Shown here: piece by piece, positions 27,121 to 35,849 of the stretch
Position numbering within the stretch: the first letter of the stretch is position 1
Layout: each line of letters starts with the position of its first letter
Origin: Fidelibacterota bacterium
GTDB lineage: Bacteria; Pseudomonadota; Alphaproteobacteria; Rhodospirillales; Rhodospirillaceae
Direction: 5' to 3'
DNA length: 64,000 bases
Assembly: GCA_947476895.1 (NCBI GenBank)
Contig: CANJRX010000001.1
Span: 310,865 to 374,864 of the forward strand
Position numbers and translations under genes: made by a program
The notes under the pieces: model-generated
The model's database searches: none
Seen by the model: the letters and a program-made list of their open reading frames with translations, nothing else
What the model was told of the DNA's origin: nothing

Positions 27121-27840
27121 TTATTTTGTGCCTTTAACGAAGCCGCGGCATTCCGGCACGCGCGTCGGCGCATCGATGGCTTTCCAGAAGCTGGTATTCT
27201 GGAAGCCCGCCGCGCGCACCATATGAGCCAAGCACGTGCTTGTGGGGGCCCACCAGTTGGTCGGGTTATCGCCGTATTGCGCGTCTGGATAAAACTCCAT
27301 CACCAGATGTCCGCCGTGACCCAAGCCCAAATCGCGATAGGGGCTGTAGTCATCGCTGACCGCGCTTTCCACATGAATGGTACTGGTGCACACGGCAGAT
27401 AATTTATCCAAGGCCAGCAGCGGATGGCGCAGGTGATAAATCGTGCCGAAGAAAAACACGACGTCGAACATGCCAAGTCTCTCAGGGCTCACGTCGTAAA
27501 CGCTCATCTCGATACGCTTGCAGCGGTCTTCGCTATGGCCAAGCGCCATGCGGCAGAGATCGAAGGTCTCCCACTCCACGCGCTTAGCATCGATGCCGGC
27601 GCTGTCTGAAAAATCGTCGATGGCGACAACTTCGCGGGCACCTCGGCGCAGGGCCTCGAATGTCCAGTACCCATCCCAGGCGCCCACATCGAGCACGCGC
27701 AAGCCCGTGAGGTCGGCGGCCACGCCGTATTTATCGGGCTGCTTCGGCGCCCAGCCGGGTGTGGTCACGCCGCCCGGCAGCGTGATGCGGTGATACCAAA
27801 AAGGTATCTCGGAGATTTTGGCTTGAAGGTTGCTGGTCAT
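27121..27840 (-). CDS. SAM-dependent methyltransferase, CmoB/DUF1698-like
   Basis: A 239-residue class I methyltransferase. FWYHRITLPGG and the SAM-binding LDVGAWDGYWTFEA followed by VVAIDDF mark the CmoB-like (DUF1698) group, often labelled tRNA (mo5U34) methyltransferase. E. coli CmoB is about 320 residues and uses carboxy-SAM made by CmoA; this protein is shorter at the N terminus and no cmoA is present, so a different substrate is quite possible. It is convergent with htpX, 15 bp apart. Confidence 0.72.
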   Translation of the reverse strand: MTSNLQAKISEIPFWYHRITLPGGVTTPGWAPKQPDKYGVAADLTGLRVLDVGAWDGYWTFEALRRGAREVVAIDDFSDSAGIDAKRVEWETFDLCRMALGHSEDRCKRIEMSVYDVSPERLGMFDVVFFFGTIYHLRHPLLALDKLSAVCTSTIHVESAVSDDYSPYRDLGLGHGGHLVMEFYPDAQYGDNPTNWWAPTSTCLAHMVRAAGFQNTSFWKAIDAPTRVPECRGFVKGTK

Positions 27841-27961
27841 AAGAATCCCCGGATCCCCATTCAGCTAAATATCCAAAACGCTTTCAGATTCCAAGAGGGT
27901 TTTAGGTCCTGGGATGAGGCGGGAATTGACTTTAGGGCGGCTGTGGAGGCATGTGGCGCCC

Positions 27962-29284
27962 ATGTCAGACCAGACCCCGCCAAGTGCTTCGCCTAGCTCA
28001 GATATTGCCGCCCGCGCTGCGGCCCTCTCTATGCTGGAAGGCGTATTTACACGTGCAAAATCCACCGATGACCAATTTGAATCGGCCGTCGCGAAGTTAG
28101 AGCCGCGCGACCGCGCCTTCGTACGGCTGTTGGTCGCGACCGTGCTGCGCCGCTTGGGCCAGATCGATCTGGTCCTCGGCAACTTCGTCGAACGCCGCCC
28201 GCCCGACCGCGTGATCAATGTGCTGCGCCTCGGTGCGGCTCAATTGCTTTTCATTGCCACGCCGCCCCACGCTGCCGTCGCCACATCGGTTGCCTTGGTG
28301 AAACAAGGTCACGAACGTCACGCGGGCTTGGTCAACGCTGTGCTGCGGCGGGTGTCTGAAAAAGGCGCTGGTCTTATCGCCGCGCAAGATCCTGCCAGCT
28401 TGAATACGCCGCTATGGCTTTGGAAATCGTGGATCGCGGCCTACGGCGAACCCGCCGCGCGCGCGACCGCGGAAGCGCATTTGAGTGAGCCTCTGCTCGA
28501 TATCACCGTCAAAGACCGCGCCACGCGCGACCTATGGGCCGAGCGTCTTGAGGCGAGCGTGTTGCCGACAGGAAGTCTGCGCCGCGTCGCCGGTGGGCGC
28601 ATTCAAGATCTGCCCGGTTTTGCAGATGGCGCCTGGTGGATTCAAGATGCGGCAGCGGCCTTGCCCGCCAACATGCTGCTGCATGTTTTGGGCGATAAGG
28701 CAGGTAAAACTGTCATCGACCTGTGTGCCGCACCTGGCGGCAAGACAGCGCAACTTGCTGCGGCGGGATGCAGCGTGACGGCGGTGGATTCATCCACCGA
28801 ACGTCTGGGGCTGCTGCGCGCCAATTTGAAACGCCTGAACTTGCAGGCTGATGTTGTCGATGCCGACGCGACGAAATGGCGGCCGCGTCAGTTGGTCGAT
28901 GCCGTGCTGCTTGATGCACCTTGCTCTGCCACCGGCACCATTCGCCGTCATCCCGATCTGCCCTATCTCAAGCGCCCCGATGACATCGCGGCCTTCGTCA
29001 GTTTGCAGACCAAGCTGCTCACGGCCGCCGCCGAGATGGTGAGACCGGGCGGGCTGATTTTTTACAGCGTCTGCTCGCTGCAGGCTGAAGAACGCCGGCC
29101 GGTGGTCGAGGCCGTGCTGGATGCGAACGCTAACCTCGCGCGGGTCAAAATTCCCAAGGAAGCCGTGGTGGGCGAATCGCAGTTTGTGGACCACAAGGGC
29201 GAGCTCCGCACCCTGCCGAGTCAGTGGCCCGAACGGGGCGGATTGGACGGATTCTACGGCGCTTTGTTGCAGCGCAACGGCTAA
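27962..29284 (+). CDS. rsmB: 16S rRNA (cytosine-C5)-methyltransferase RsmB/Sun-like
   Basis: From ATG 27962 the protein has 440 residues. The N-terminal NusB-like RNA-binding domain (about 10-135) precedes a NOL1/NOP2/Sun methyltransferase domain with SAM motif DLCAAPGGKTAQLA and the catalytic cysteines in DAPCSATGTIRRHPD and YSVCSLQAEE. It would methylate C967 of 16S rRNA. The frame is open from 27914, but the extra 16 residues are not typical. A GGAGG precedes the chosen start by 12 bases. Confidence 0.92.
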   Translation: MSDQTPPSASPSSDIAARAAALSMLEGVFTRAKSTDDQFESAVAKLEPRDRAFVRLLVATVLRRLGQIDLVLGNFVERRPPDRVINVLRLGAAQLLFIATPPHAAVATSVALVKQGHERHAGLVNAVLRRVSEKGAGLIAAQDPASLNTPLWLWKSWIAAYGEPAARATAEAHLSEPLLDITVKDRATRDLWAERLEASVLPTGSLRRVAGGRIQDLPGFADGAWWIQDAAAALPANMLLHVLGDKAGKTVIDLCAAPGGKTAQLAAAGCSVTAVDSSTERLGLLRANLKRLNLQADVVDADATKWRPRQLVDAVLLDAPCSATGTIRRHPDLPYLKRPDDIAAFVSLQTKLLTAAAEMVRPGGLIFYSVCSLQAEERRPVVEAVLDANANLARVKIPKEAVVGESQFVDHKGELRTLPSQWPERGGLDGFYGALLQRNG

Positions 29285-29317
29285 AATCACATACTTATCA
29301 GATACTTAGACACGCTC

Positions 29318-29364
29318 TTGCAAATCATTCGCAAAGGCCCTACATCATTGCGACTGCTTCGCAA
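29318..29364. promoter_or_regulatory. Two Fur-box-like palindromes before bfd
   Basis: TTGCAAATCATTCGCAA (29318-29334) fits the 7-1-7 Fur box pattern TGnnAATnATTnnCA. TTGCGACTGCTTCGCAA (29348-29364) has the same length and 6-bp perfect arms. The two begin exactly 30 bp apart, three turns of the helix, and lie 46-92 bases before the bfd start. Iron-dependent repression of bfd by Fur is established in other bacteria. Confidence 0.6.
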
Positions 29365-29409
29365 TACCCACTGGGCACGTCCGGTCGAAGACCGGCAAAG
29401 AAAGACCGC

Positions 29410-29598
29410 ATGTACGTTTGTATCTGCAACGCTCTGACCGATAGCGAAATCGCCGAGGCTTCACGCCGCGGCGCGCGCACTGTTCAGGAAGCCTATGCGG
29501 TCCTCGGTGTGGAAATTAACTGCGGCCAGTGCAAATGCATGGCGCAGGACATCATCAATGCGGCTGAGCCCGCCTACATGATGCAAGCCGCCGAGTAG
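29410..29598 (+). CDS. bfd: Bacterioferritin-associated ferredoxin
   Basis: A 62-residue [2Fe-2S] protein starting at ATG 29410. The four ligands are the CIC pair (C4, C6) and CGQC (C38, C41). Bfd docks on bacterioferritin and passes electrons to its heme so that stored iron leaves as Fe(II). The neighbour is bfr, but tail-to-tail rather than in one operon as in E. coli. Two Fur-box-like sites precede it. Confidence 0.93.
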   Translation: MYVCICNALTDSEIAEASRRGARTVQEAYAVLGVEINCGQCKCMAQDIINAAEPAYMMQAAE

Positions 29599-29609
29599 CT
29601 CGGCGGCTT
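29585..29609. terminator. Strong hairpin spanning the bfd stop, between bfd and bfr
   Basis: AAGCCGCCGAG (29585-29595) pairs perfectly with CTCGGCGGCTT (29599-29609); the 3-base loop is the bfd stop TAG. There is no T run on either side, so it is not a classic intrinsic terminator, but it sits where two convergent transcripts must end. Confidence 0.5.
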
Positions 29610-29620
29610 CGTAGTCCCTC

Positions 29621-30100
29621 TTAGCCTTCCGCCGATTTGCTCTGCAGCTGCACGTAATTCTGCAGGCCCATGCGGTTGATCAGGTCCAGCTGGGTCTCGA
29701 TGAAGTCGATGTGCTCTTCCTCGGATTCCAAAATGTCTTCGAACAGTTCGCGGGTGATGTAGTCGCTGACCTTTTCGCAGTGGGTGATGCCGTCCTTAAG
29801 GGCGGGCAGCGCATCCAATTCCAGCTTCAGGTCGCATTGCAGAAGTTCCTGCACGCCTTCGCCGATCATCAGCTTGCCCAGGTCTTGCAAGTTGGGAAGG
29901 CCGTCGAGAAACAGCACGCGCTCGATCAGCTTATCGGCATGCTTCATTTCATCGATGGATTCTTTGTATTCATATTCGCCAAGTTTCGTGAGGCCCCATT
30001 GGCGCAACATGCGCGCATGCAGAAAGTATTGGTTGATGGCGGTCAGTTCATTCTTGAGCACTTGGTTCAAGAACGCGATGACTTGTTTGTCGCCTTTCAT
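29621..30100 (-). CDS. bfr: Bacterioferritin
   Basis: A 159-residue heme-containing ferritin that forms a 24-mer iron store. All ferroxidase ligands are at the E. coli positions: E18, E51, H54, E94, E127 and H130, and the heme-binding M52 is present (DEMKHAD). It is therefore a complete, heme-type Bfr rather than a heme-free subunit. It converges on bfd with only 22 bp between the stops. Confidence 0.96.
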   Translation of the reverse strand: MKGDKQVIAFLNQVLKNELTAINQYFLHARMLRQWGLTKLGEYEYKESIDEMKHADKLIERVLFLDGLPNLQDLGKLMIGEGVQELLQCDLKLELDALPALKDGITHCEKVSDYITRELFEDILESEEEHIDFIETQLDLINRMGLQNYVQLQSKSAEG

Positions 30101-30269
30101 GGGAAGTCCTTTCGAAACTGGCGTATACTATTTTGTGGCGCATTGTTGAGGCTTTGACGCGCTGCGGTCAACTCTTTCATGCGAAGAAAGATATGGAAAT
30201 CAGCGCATTAAGACTTATTCTCGGCTGTGTCTCGTGCAGTCGCAAAGCATTCACAGTTGCAATGAAACC

Positions 30270-31037
30270 ATGACCCTTAAACCCACGCATGATCTTCACG
30301 TTACATCGCAGTTCGGTCCGCGCGCGGCGTCTTATGTGACCAGCGCGGTTCATGCCTCCGGCGAAGATCTCACCGAGATTGCGGTCCTGGCCGAACAACG
30401 CAAACCGCAACGCGCCCTCGATCTGGGCTGCGGCGGCGGGCATGTGAGTTTTCATGTGGCGCCCTTTGCCGGCGAAGTAACGGCCTATGACCTCTCAGCG
30501 GGCATGCTGAGTGCGGTGAAGGCCGAAGCCGTCAAACGCCGCCTCAACAACATCATCACGCGGCGCGGCAGTGTTGAGCGTATCGATTCAGACGATGCTC
30601 GTTATGACTTCGTCGCCAGCCGTTATAGCGCGCATCATTGGCACAACATCGCGGCCGGGCTTTCTGAAGCGCGACGTGTGCTGACGCCGAACGGCATCGC
30701 GATTTTCGCCGATGCCGTGGCGCCCGAGGTTCCGCTGCTGGATACACATTTGCAGGCCATCGAATTGCTGCGCGACTCATCTCATGTACGCGACTACGCG
30801 CCAAGCGAGTGGGTCGAGTTCCTGAAAGCGGCCGGCTTCAAGCCCGGCGCGCCAAAGCTGCGCCGCATTCGTATGGAGTTCGCAAGCTGGGTGACCCGTA
30901 TGGCGACGCCCGAGGTGAACATCAAAGCCATTCGCGCGTTACAATCCACCATGCCGCGCGATGTGGCCGATTACTTTGAACTGGAAGCAGATGGTTCGTT
31001 TACCATCGACGCCATGACCATCGAAGCCGCTCCGTGA
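30270..31037 (+). CDS. Class I SAM-dependent methyltransferase, UbiE-like
   Basis: A 255-residue methyltransferase with motif I ALDLGCGGGHVSFH, post-I VTAYDLSAGML and a Methyltransf_11-like core; SRYSAHHW takes the motif II region. It resembles the YcgJ/UbiE group, but a separate true UbiE is at 47584. ATG 30270 is preferred to the frame's earliest start at 30234. Its stop overlaps the possible GTG start of the next ABC gene. Substrate unknown. Confidence 0.82.
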   Translation: MTLKPTHDLHVTSQFGPRAASYVTSAVHASGEDLTEIAVLAEQRKPQRALDLGCGGGHVSFHVAPFAGEVTAYDLSAGMLSAVKAEAVKRRLNNIITRRGSVERIDSDDARYDFVASRYSAHHWHNIAAGLSEARRVLTPNGIAIFADAVAPEVPLLDTHLQAIELLRDSSHVRDYAPSEWVEFLKAAGFKPGAPKLRRIRMEFASWVTRMATPEVNIKAIRALQSTMPRDVADYFELEADGSFTIDAMTIEAAP

Positions 31038-31054
31038 TAGCTTTAGGAATGAAC

Positions 31055-32623
31055 ATGATCATTCGCCCCTTCCTCATTCTTCTGGCCACCAGCGCACTGT
31101 TTGCGAGTGTCGCGCACGCTGAGAATGTCCTGCGCTGGTCCAGCCAGGGCGACGCCATGACCATGGACTCTCATGCGCAGAACGAGGGCCAAACCCGCAC
31201 CTTCGCGCAGCAAGTGGAAGACGCGCTGATCAACCGCAAACCCGATCTCACCAAAGAGCCCGGCCTAGCGGTCTCGTGGAAGCTGATCAATCCAACCACC
31301 TGGGAATTCAAACTGCGCGCAGGCGTGAAGTTTCACGACGGCCGCGCCTTTAGCGCCGACGACGTTGTGTTCTCCTTCAAGCGCGCGCAGATGCCGACGT
31401 CCGACTTGAAGGATCTCATCACCACAGTGGCCGACGTGGTCAAGGTCGATCCTTTAACAGTGCACATCACCACCAAGGGCCCCGACCCCATTTTGCTTGA
31501 TGAGATCACCAACATCTTCATCATGTCCAAAGGTTGGTCTGAGGAGCATAAGGTCGCCGTCCCTCAGAACTATAACGGCGGCGAAGAAACCTACGCGGTA
31601 CGCCACAAGAACGGCACCGGTCCTTTCAAGCTGGAACTGCGCGAGCCTGACGTGCGCACCGTGATGGTGAAGAATGCCGATTGGTGGGGCCTTAAAGACA
31701 ATCCCCACAACGTCGACCGCATTATCTATACGCCCATCCGTAATCCGGCGACGCGCATCGCGGCACTGCTCTCGGGCGAGCTTGATTTTCTTTTAGATCC
31801 GCCCGTGCAGGACATTGCACGCATCGAAGCGTCTGGAATGTTTGCGATTCAGAAGGCCGTCTCGCCTTGGACAATCTTTCTCGGCATGAACAGCGGCCGC
31901 AAGGAACTGACTTCGTCATCGGTCAAAGGCAAGAATCCTTTCGCCGACATCCGCGTGCGCAAAGCCGTCAACATGGCCGTGGATGTGAACGGCATCACCA
32001 CGCGTATCATGCGCGGCTTCGGTCAGCCCGCAGGCAGCCTCGTGCCGCCCGGTGTATATGGTTACGACAAAAGCCTCGACACGCATTTGGCTTTCGACGC
32101 CGAAGGTGCAAAAAAACTTCTCGCCGAAGCGGGTTATCCCACCGGCTTTGATGTGCGGCTTGATTGTCCCAATGACCGCTACTTGAACGACGAGCCGACC
32201 TGCCAGGCCATCGTCGGCATGCTGGCACGTATCGGTGTGAAGGCGGCGCTTGATTTGAAACCGCGCACGCTGCACTTCCCCAAGGTCCAGACCAAGCAGA
32301 CGGACTTTTATATGTACGGCTGGGGCACGGACACGACAGACGCCCACAACCACTTAAGCTTCCTAAGCCTGCCTACATCGACCACGAACGCCACCGAATA
32401 CAGCGACCCCAAGCTGTTTGAACTCGTCAACGCCATGGCGACCGAGATCGACGTGGCCAAGCGCGACGCGATGATCAAAGAAGCCTCGGTCCGCCTGCGC
32501 GATGCCTACAGTTATGTGCCGCTCTATCACCCGATCATCGCCTGGGCCACGCGCAAAGGCCTGAACATCCCGATCACCCTCGATAACTTGCCCCATTTTC
32601 AGTTTGCCCGCTTTGCACCTTAG
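31055..32623 (+). CDS. ABC transporter substrate-binding protein, peptide/nickel family 5
   Basis: A periplasmic binding protein of 522 residues. It begins with a clear signal peptide (IIRPFLILLATSALFASVAHA) ending in an AHA site, and the SBP_bac_5 signature appears in WEFKLRAGVKFHDGRAFSADDV. Such proteins bind di- or oligopeptides, opines or nickel. The ATG at 31055 has AGGA six bases upstream; starts at 31049 and 31034 are in frame. It leads a cluster with two permeases and no ATPase. Confidence 0.9.
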   Translation: MIIRPFLILLATSALFASVAHAENVLRWSSQGDAMTMDSHAQNEGQTRTFAQQVEDALINRKPDLTKEPGLAVSWKLINPTTWEFKLRAGVKFHDGRAFSADDVVFSFKRAQMPTSDLKDLITTVADVVKVDPLTVHITTKGPDPILLDEITNIFIMSKGWSEEHKVAVPQNYNGGEETYAVRHKNGTGPFKLELREPDVRTVMVKNADWWGLKDNPHNVDRIIYTPIRNPATRIAALLSGELDFLLDPPVQDIARIEASGMFAIQKAVSPWTIFLGMNSGRKELTSSSVKGKNPFADIRVRKAVNMAVDVNGITTRIMRGFGQPAGSLVPPGVYGYDKSLDTHLAFDAEGAKKLLAEAGYPTGFDVRLDCPNDRYLNDEPTCQAIVGMLARIGVKAALDLKPRTLHFPKVQTKQTDFYMYGWGTDTTDAHNHLSFLSLPTSTTNATEYSDPKLFELVNAMATEIDVAKRDAMIKEASVRLRDAYSYVPLYHPIIAWATRKGLNIPITLDNLPHFQFARFAP

Positions 32624-32669
32624 CTTTTCGCGCCCTAGACCTAACCCACGCCGGGCCTAATATAGGCGC

Positions 32670-33641
32670 ATGATTCAACACTTCCTCCGCCGCGCGCTGC
32701 AAGCCGTCGCTGTTATGGCGCTGGCGACGTTGGTGGCGTTTTTGTTGTTCAATTATGTGGGCGATCCGGTCAGTAACATGCTGGGCCAGGAAGCCAGCCG
32801 CGAAGATCGCGAAGGCTTGCGCGAGCGCCTTGGCCTCAACGATCCTTTCGTCGTGCAGTTCGCGCGCTTCGCCGGCAAGGCTGTGCAAGGCGACTTTGGA
32901 ATCTCTTACCGTTTGCAACGACCCGTGGCCGATCTTTTGGCTGAACGCTTGCCCGCAACCATCGAGCTGGTCTTTGCGTCTGCCATCTTCGCCGTGGCGC
33001 TGGGTGTGTCGCTCGGCATCTTCACCGCCATCAGACGCGAGTCATGGATCAGCCGCACAATCTTAGCTGTGTCGCTGGTGGGCGTGTCTTTACCCACCTT
33101 CGTCATCGGCATCGGGCTGATCTATCTTTTCGCCGTGACGTTGGGATGGCTCCCGTCCTTCGGGCGCGGCGATGTGGTGCAGCTCGGCTGGTGGAGCACG
33201 GGCTTGCTCACGGCGTCGGGTTTGAAGGCGCTCCTTCTCCCCGCCGTCACGCTCGGCCTTTTTCAGATGACTTTCATTCTGCGCCTTGTGCGCGCCGAGA
33301 TGCTGGAGGTCTTGAGCGCAGACTTCATCCGCACCGCCCGCGCCATGGGTCTCACCGAGCGTATGATCAACACGAAATACGCGCTGAAGAATGCTGGGCT
33401 GCCGGTCATCACGATCATTGGCTTGAAATTGGGCGAGTTGATCGCCTTTTCCATTGTCACGGAAACCGTCTTCCAATGGCCGGGCATGGGATTGCTGTTC
33501 ATCCAAGCCGTATCCTTCGCCGACATTCCTATCATGGCGGCCTACCTGTTCATGGTGGCCTTGGTGTTTGTGCTCATAAACTTGGCGGTGGACTTGCTGT
33601 ATGTGGCACTTGATCCGCGCCTGCGTGGGCGTGCGGCATGA
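32670..33641 (+). CDS. ABC transporter permease, DppB type
   Basis: A 323-residue permease with about six membrane segments. The first lies at residues 9-28 and is followed by a periplasmic loop, as in DppB/OppB. The EAA loop that contacts the ATPase is visible as EVLSADFIRTARAMGL. A 4-nt overlap with the next permease shows they are coupled. Together they form the membrane channel for the upstream binding protein. Confidence 0.93.
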   Translation: MIQHFLRRALQAVAVMALATLVAFLLFNYVGDPVSNMLGQEASREDREGLRERLGLNDPFVVQFARFAGKAVQGDFGISYRLQRPVADLLAERLPATIELVFASAIFAVALGVSLGIFTAIRRESWISRTILAVSLVGVSLPTFVIGIGLIYLFAVTLGWLPSFGRGDVVQLGWWSTGLLTASGLKALLLPAVTLGLFQMTFILRLVRAEMLEVLSADFIRTARAMGLTERMINTKYALKNAGLPVITIIGLKLGELIAFSIVTETVFQWPGMGLLFIQAVSFADIPIMAAYLFMVALVFVLINLAVDLLYVALDPRLRGRAA

Positions 33642-34555
33642 GTGACGCGCTGACACCCGTTGCCAAGCCGGGCTACCTCTGGACGCGCTTCCGGCGGTCG
33701 CCTCTGGCCATGACGGCCGCGGCCGTAACGCTTCTCATTGTCGGCGGCGCGCTGCTGGCCCCGTTGCTGGCATCACAAAATCCGTTTGATCCTGCAGCCC
33801 TCGATTTATCCAACGGACTTTTCAAGCCGGCGTGGCTTGAAGGCGGCGATGCGCGGTTCCTCCTCGGCTCCGACGATCAAGGCCGCGACATGCTCTCGGC
33901 ACTTTTATACGGCAGCCGCATTTCATTGCTGGTCGGCGTGGCCTCTGTGCTGTTCGCGGCGGTCATGGGCGTCGCCGTTGGCCTCATCGCAGGCTACGCT
34001 GGCGGCTGGATCGATACCCTCGCGATGCGTCTTGCCGACGTGCAGCTGACCATCCCGGCTATTCTTATTGCGTTAATGGTCGACGGCCTCGCGCGCGCAA
34101 CGCTACAGCCCGCGGTTCACGAAGCCGCCGCCATTTACGTGCTGATCTTCAGCATCGGCATCGCCGATTGGCCGCAGTATGCGCGCATCGTGCGCGCCGC
34201 AACGGCCGTGCAGAAAACCTTGGGCTACGTGTCGGCGGCCCGCGTCATGGGCGTGCCCGCGCCCGTGATTGTGTTCAAACACATCCTGCCCAATGTGCTG
34301 ACGTCCGTTATGGTGTTGGCGACGCTGGGCTTGGCGCTCGCGATCATTTCCGAAGCGACCTTGAGCTTCCTGGGCGTTGGCATGCCGCCGACCGCACCGT
34401 CGCTCGGCACCTTGATCCGCATCGGCAACAACTTCCTGTTCTCTGGCGAATGGTGGATCACGCTGTTCCCATCCCTGACCCTCGTGATTTTAGCGCTTGC
34501 CGTGAATATGCTGGGCGATTGGCTGCGCGACGCGCTTAATCCTAAACTTAAGTGA
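33638..34555 (+). CDS. ABC transporter permease, DppC type
   Basis: A 305-residue permease of the DppC/OppC type: N-terminal cytosolic stretch, one membrane segment (about 30-50), periplasmic loop with LLGSDDQGRDMLSALLYGSR, then five more segments. The ATPase-contacting loop is YVSAARVMGVPAPVIVFKHILPN. The next gene on the strand is an MFS carrier, so no DppD/DppF ATPase follows; the pump must borrow ATPase subunits encoded elsewhere. Confidence 0.93.
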   Translation: MSDALTPVAKPGYLWTRFRRSPLAMTAAAVTLLIVGGALLAPLLASQNPFDPAALDLSNGLFKPAWLEGGDARFLLGSDDQGRDMLSALLYGSRISLLVGVASVLFAAVMGVAVGLIAGYAGGWIDTLAMRLADVQLTIPAILIALMVDGLARATLQPAVHEAAAIYVLIFSIGIADWPQYARIVRAATAVQKTLGYVSAARVMGVPAPVIVFKHILPNVLTSVMVLATLGLALAIISEATLSFLGVGMPPTAPSLGTLIRIGNNFLFSGEWWITLFPSLTLVILALAVNMLGDWLRDALNPKLK

Positions 34556-34638
34556 ATGCATAGCTGGATTGCGCGATTTGCGGGGGCGCACTTAAGGCCT
34601 GCGGCCTATCTTCCGCCACCCTCGAAAGCGGTGCGGTC

Positions 34639-35844
34639 ATGACGGAACAGAAGAAAACCAATTGGGAGTGGATCGTGCTCGCCGCCGCCGGCGCGCTCAT
34701 GATCACCATGGGGTCCCGCCAATCCATGGGCTTGTTCCTGGCACCCATCGGGATTTCCACCGGGCTCGGTATTGCAAGCATCAGCTTCGCCATGGCCATC
34801 GCCCAGTTCACCTGGGGCGCGGTGCAGCCCATCGCCGGTGCGGCGGCTGATCGCTATGGCCCGGGCCGTGTGATCCTCACCGGTCTTCTAGTGCTTTGCC
34901 TCGGCAACATCCTTACGCCTTTCGCCACCACCTCTACCGGCCTCATTCTCACTATCGGTGTGCTGTCGGCGGCGGGGGCGGGCTCAGCCAGCTTCTCGGT
35001 GCTTGTCGGCGCTGCAGGTAGATTGCTACCGCCTGAAAAGCGCAGCTTCGCGGCCGGTGTCATCAATGCCGGCGGATCGTTCGGCCAGTTTGTCTTCGCA
35101 CGGATTTTGCAAAACCTCATCGCGTTGTTCGGTTGGATGAGTGCCATGTGGTTCATGGCGGCTGTCATGATCGCGGCTTTACCGCTCGCGCGCGTCCTGC
35201 GCCGTCCCGCCGATAGTACCGGGGCTGCAAAAGTCGGGGGAAATTTGGGTGACGCCGTGAAGGGCGCGCTTAAGAATCCGAGCTATCTTCTGCTGCACGC
35301 GGGGTTCTTCACCTGCGGCTTTCACATTGCGTTTCTGGTCACGCATCTTCCGGGCGAAATCGCGCTCTGCGGACTATCGCCCGGCGTCGCCAGCTGGTCG
35401 CTTGCGATTATTGGTCTGGCCAATGTCATGGGCAGCCTCGCCGCGGGTTGGGGCTCGGGGCGTTATCTCAGCAAAAACATTCTGACCGGCATGTATGCTT
35501 CGCGTGCCGTGTTGATTTTGATTTATCTCGCCGCGCCCAAAACCGCGCTTACGTTCTATCTGTTTGCAGCGGGTTTGGGTGTGACGTGGCTTGCGACGGT
35601 ACCGCCTACAGCGACGGTTGTAGGCAAGCTCTTCGGTCAGCGTTATCTCTCAACGCTGTTTGGCCTCACGTTACTCTCGCATCAAATCGGCGGATTTTTT
35701 GGCGCCTGGCTTGGCGGTCTCGCCGTCACGCGTTTCGGAAACTACGATTGGATGTGGTACGCCGATGCGACCTTGGCCGCCGCCGCCGCACTCATCAATC
35801 TTCCCATCCGCGAACCGCGCCTCGCACGCGAAGCGACAGCTTAA
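34639..35844 (+). CDS. MFS transporter
   Basis: A 401-residue carrier with twelve predicted membrane segments. The loop between segments 2 and 3 carries the MFS signature GAAADRYGPGRVIL. It resembles the oxalate/formate- and monocarboxylate-type (OFA, YbfB-like) antiporters, whose substrates are small organic acids, but substrate cannot be read from sequence. It follows the ABC permeases by 83 bp and converges with the PhyH-like gene at a 5-bp gap. Confidence 0.88.
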   Translation: MTEQKKTNWEWIVLAAAGALMITMGSRQSMGLFLAPIGISTGLGIASISFAMAIAQFTWGAVQPIAGAAADRYGPGRVILTGLLVLCLGNILTPFATTSTGLILTIGVLSAAGAGSASFSVLVGAAGRLLPPEKRSFAAGVINAGGSFGQFVFARILQNLIALFGWMSAMWFMAAVMIAALPLARVLRRPADSTGAAKVGGNLGDAVKGALKNPSYLLLHAGFFTCGFHIAFLVTHLPGEIALCGLSPGVASWSLAIIGLANVMGSLAAGWGSGRYLSKNILTGMYASRAVLILIYLAAPKTALTFYLFAAGLGVTWLATVPPTATVVGKLFGQRYLSTLFGLTLLSHQIGGFFGAWLGGLAVTRFGNYDWMWYADATLAAAAALINLPIREPRLAREATA

Positions 35845-35849
35845 GAGAG

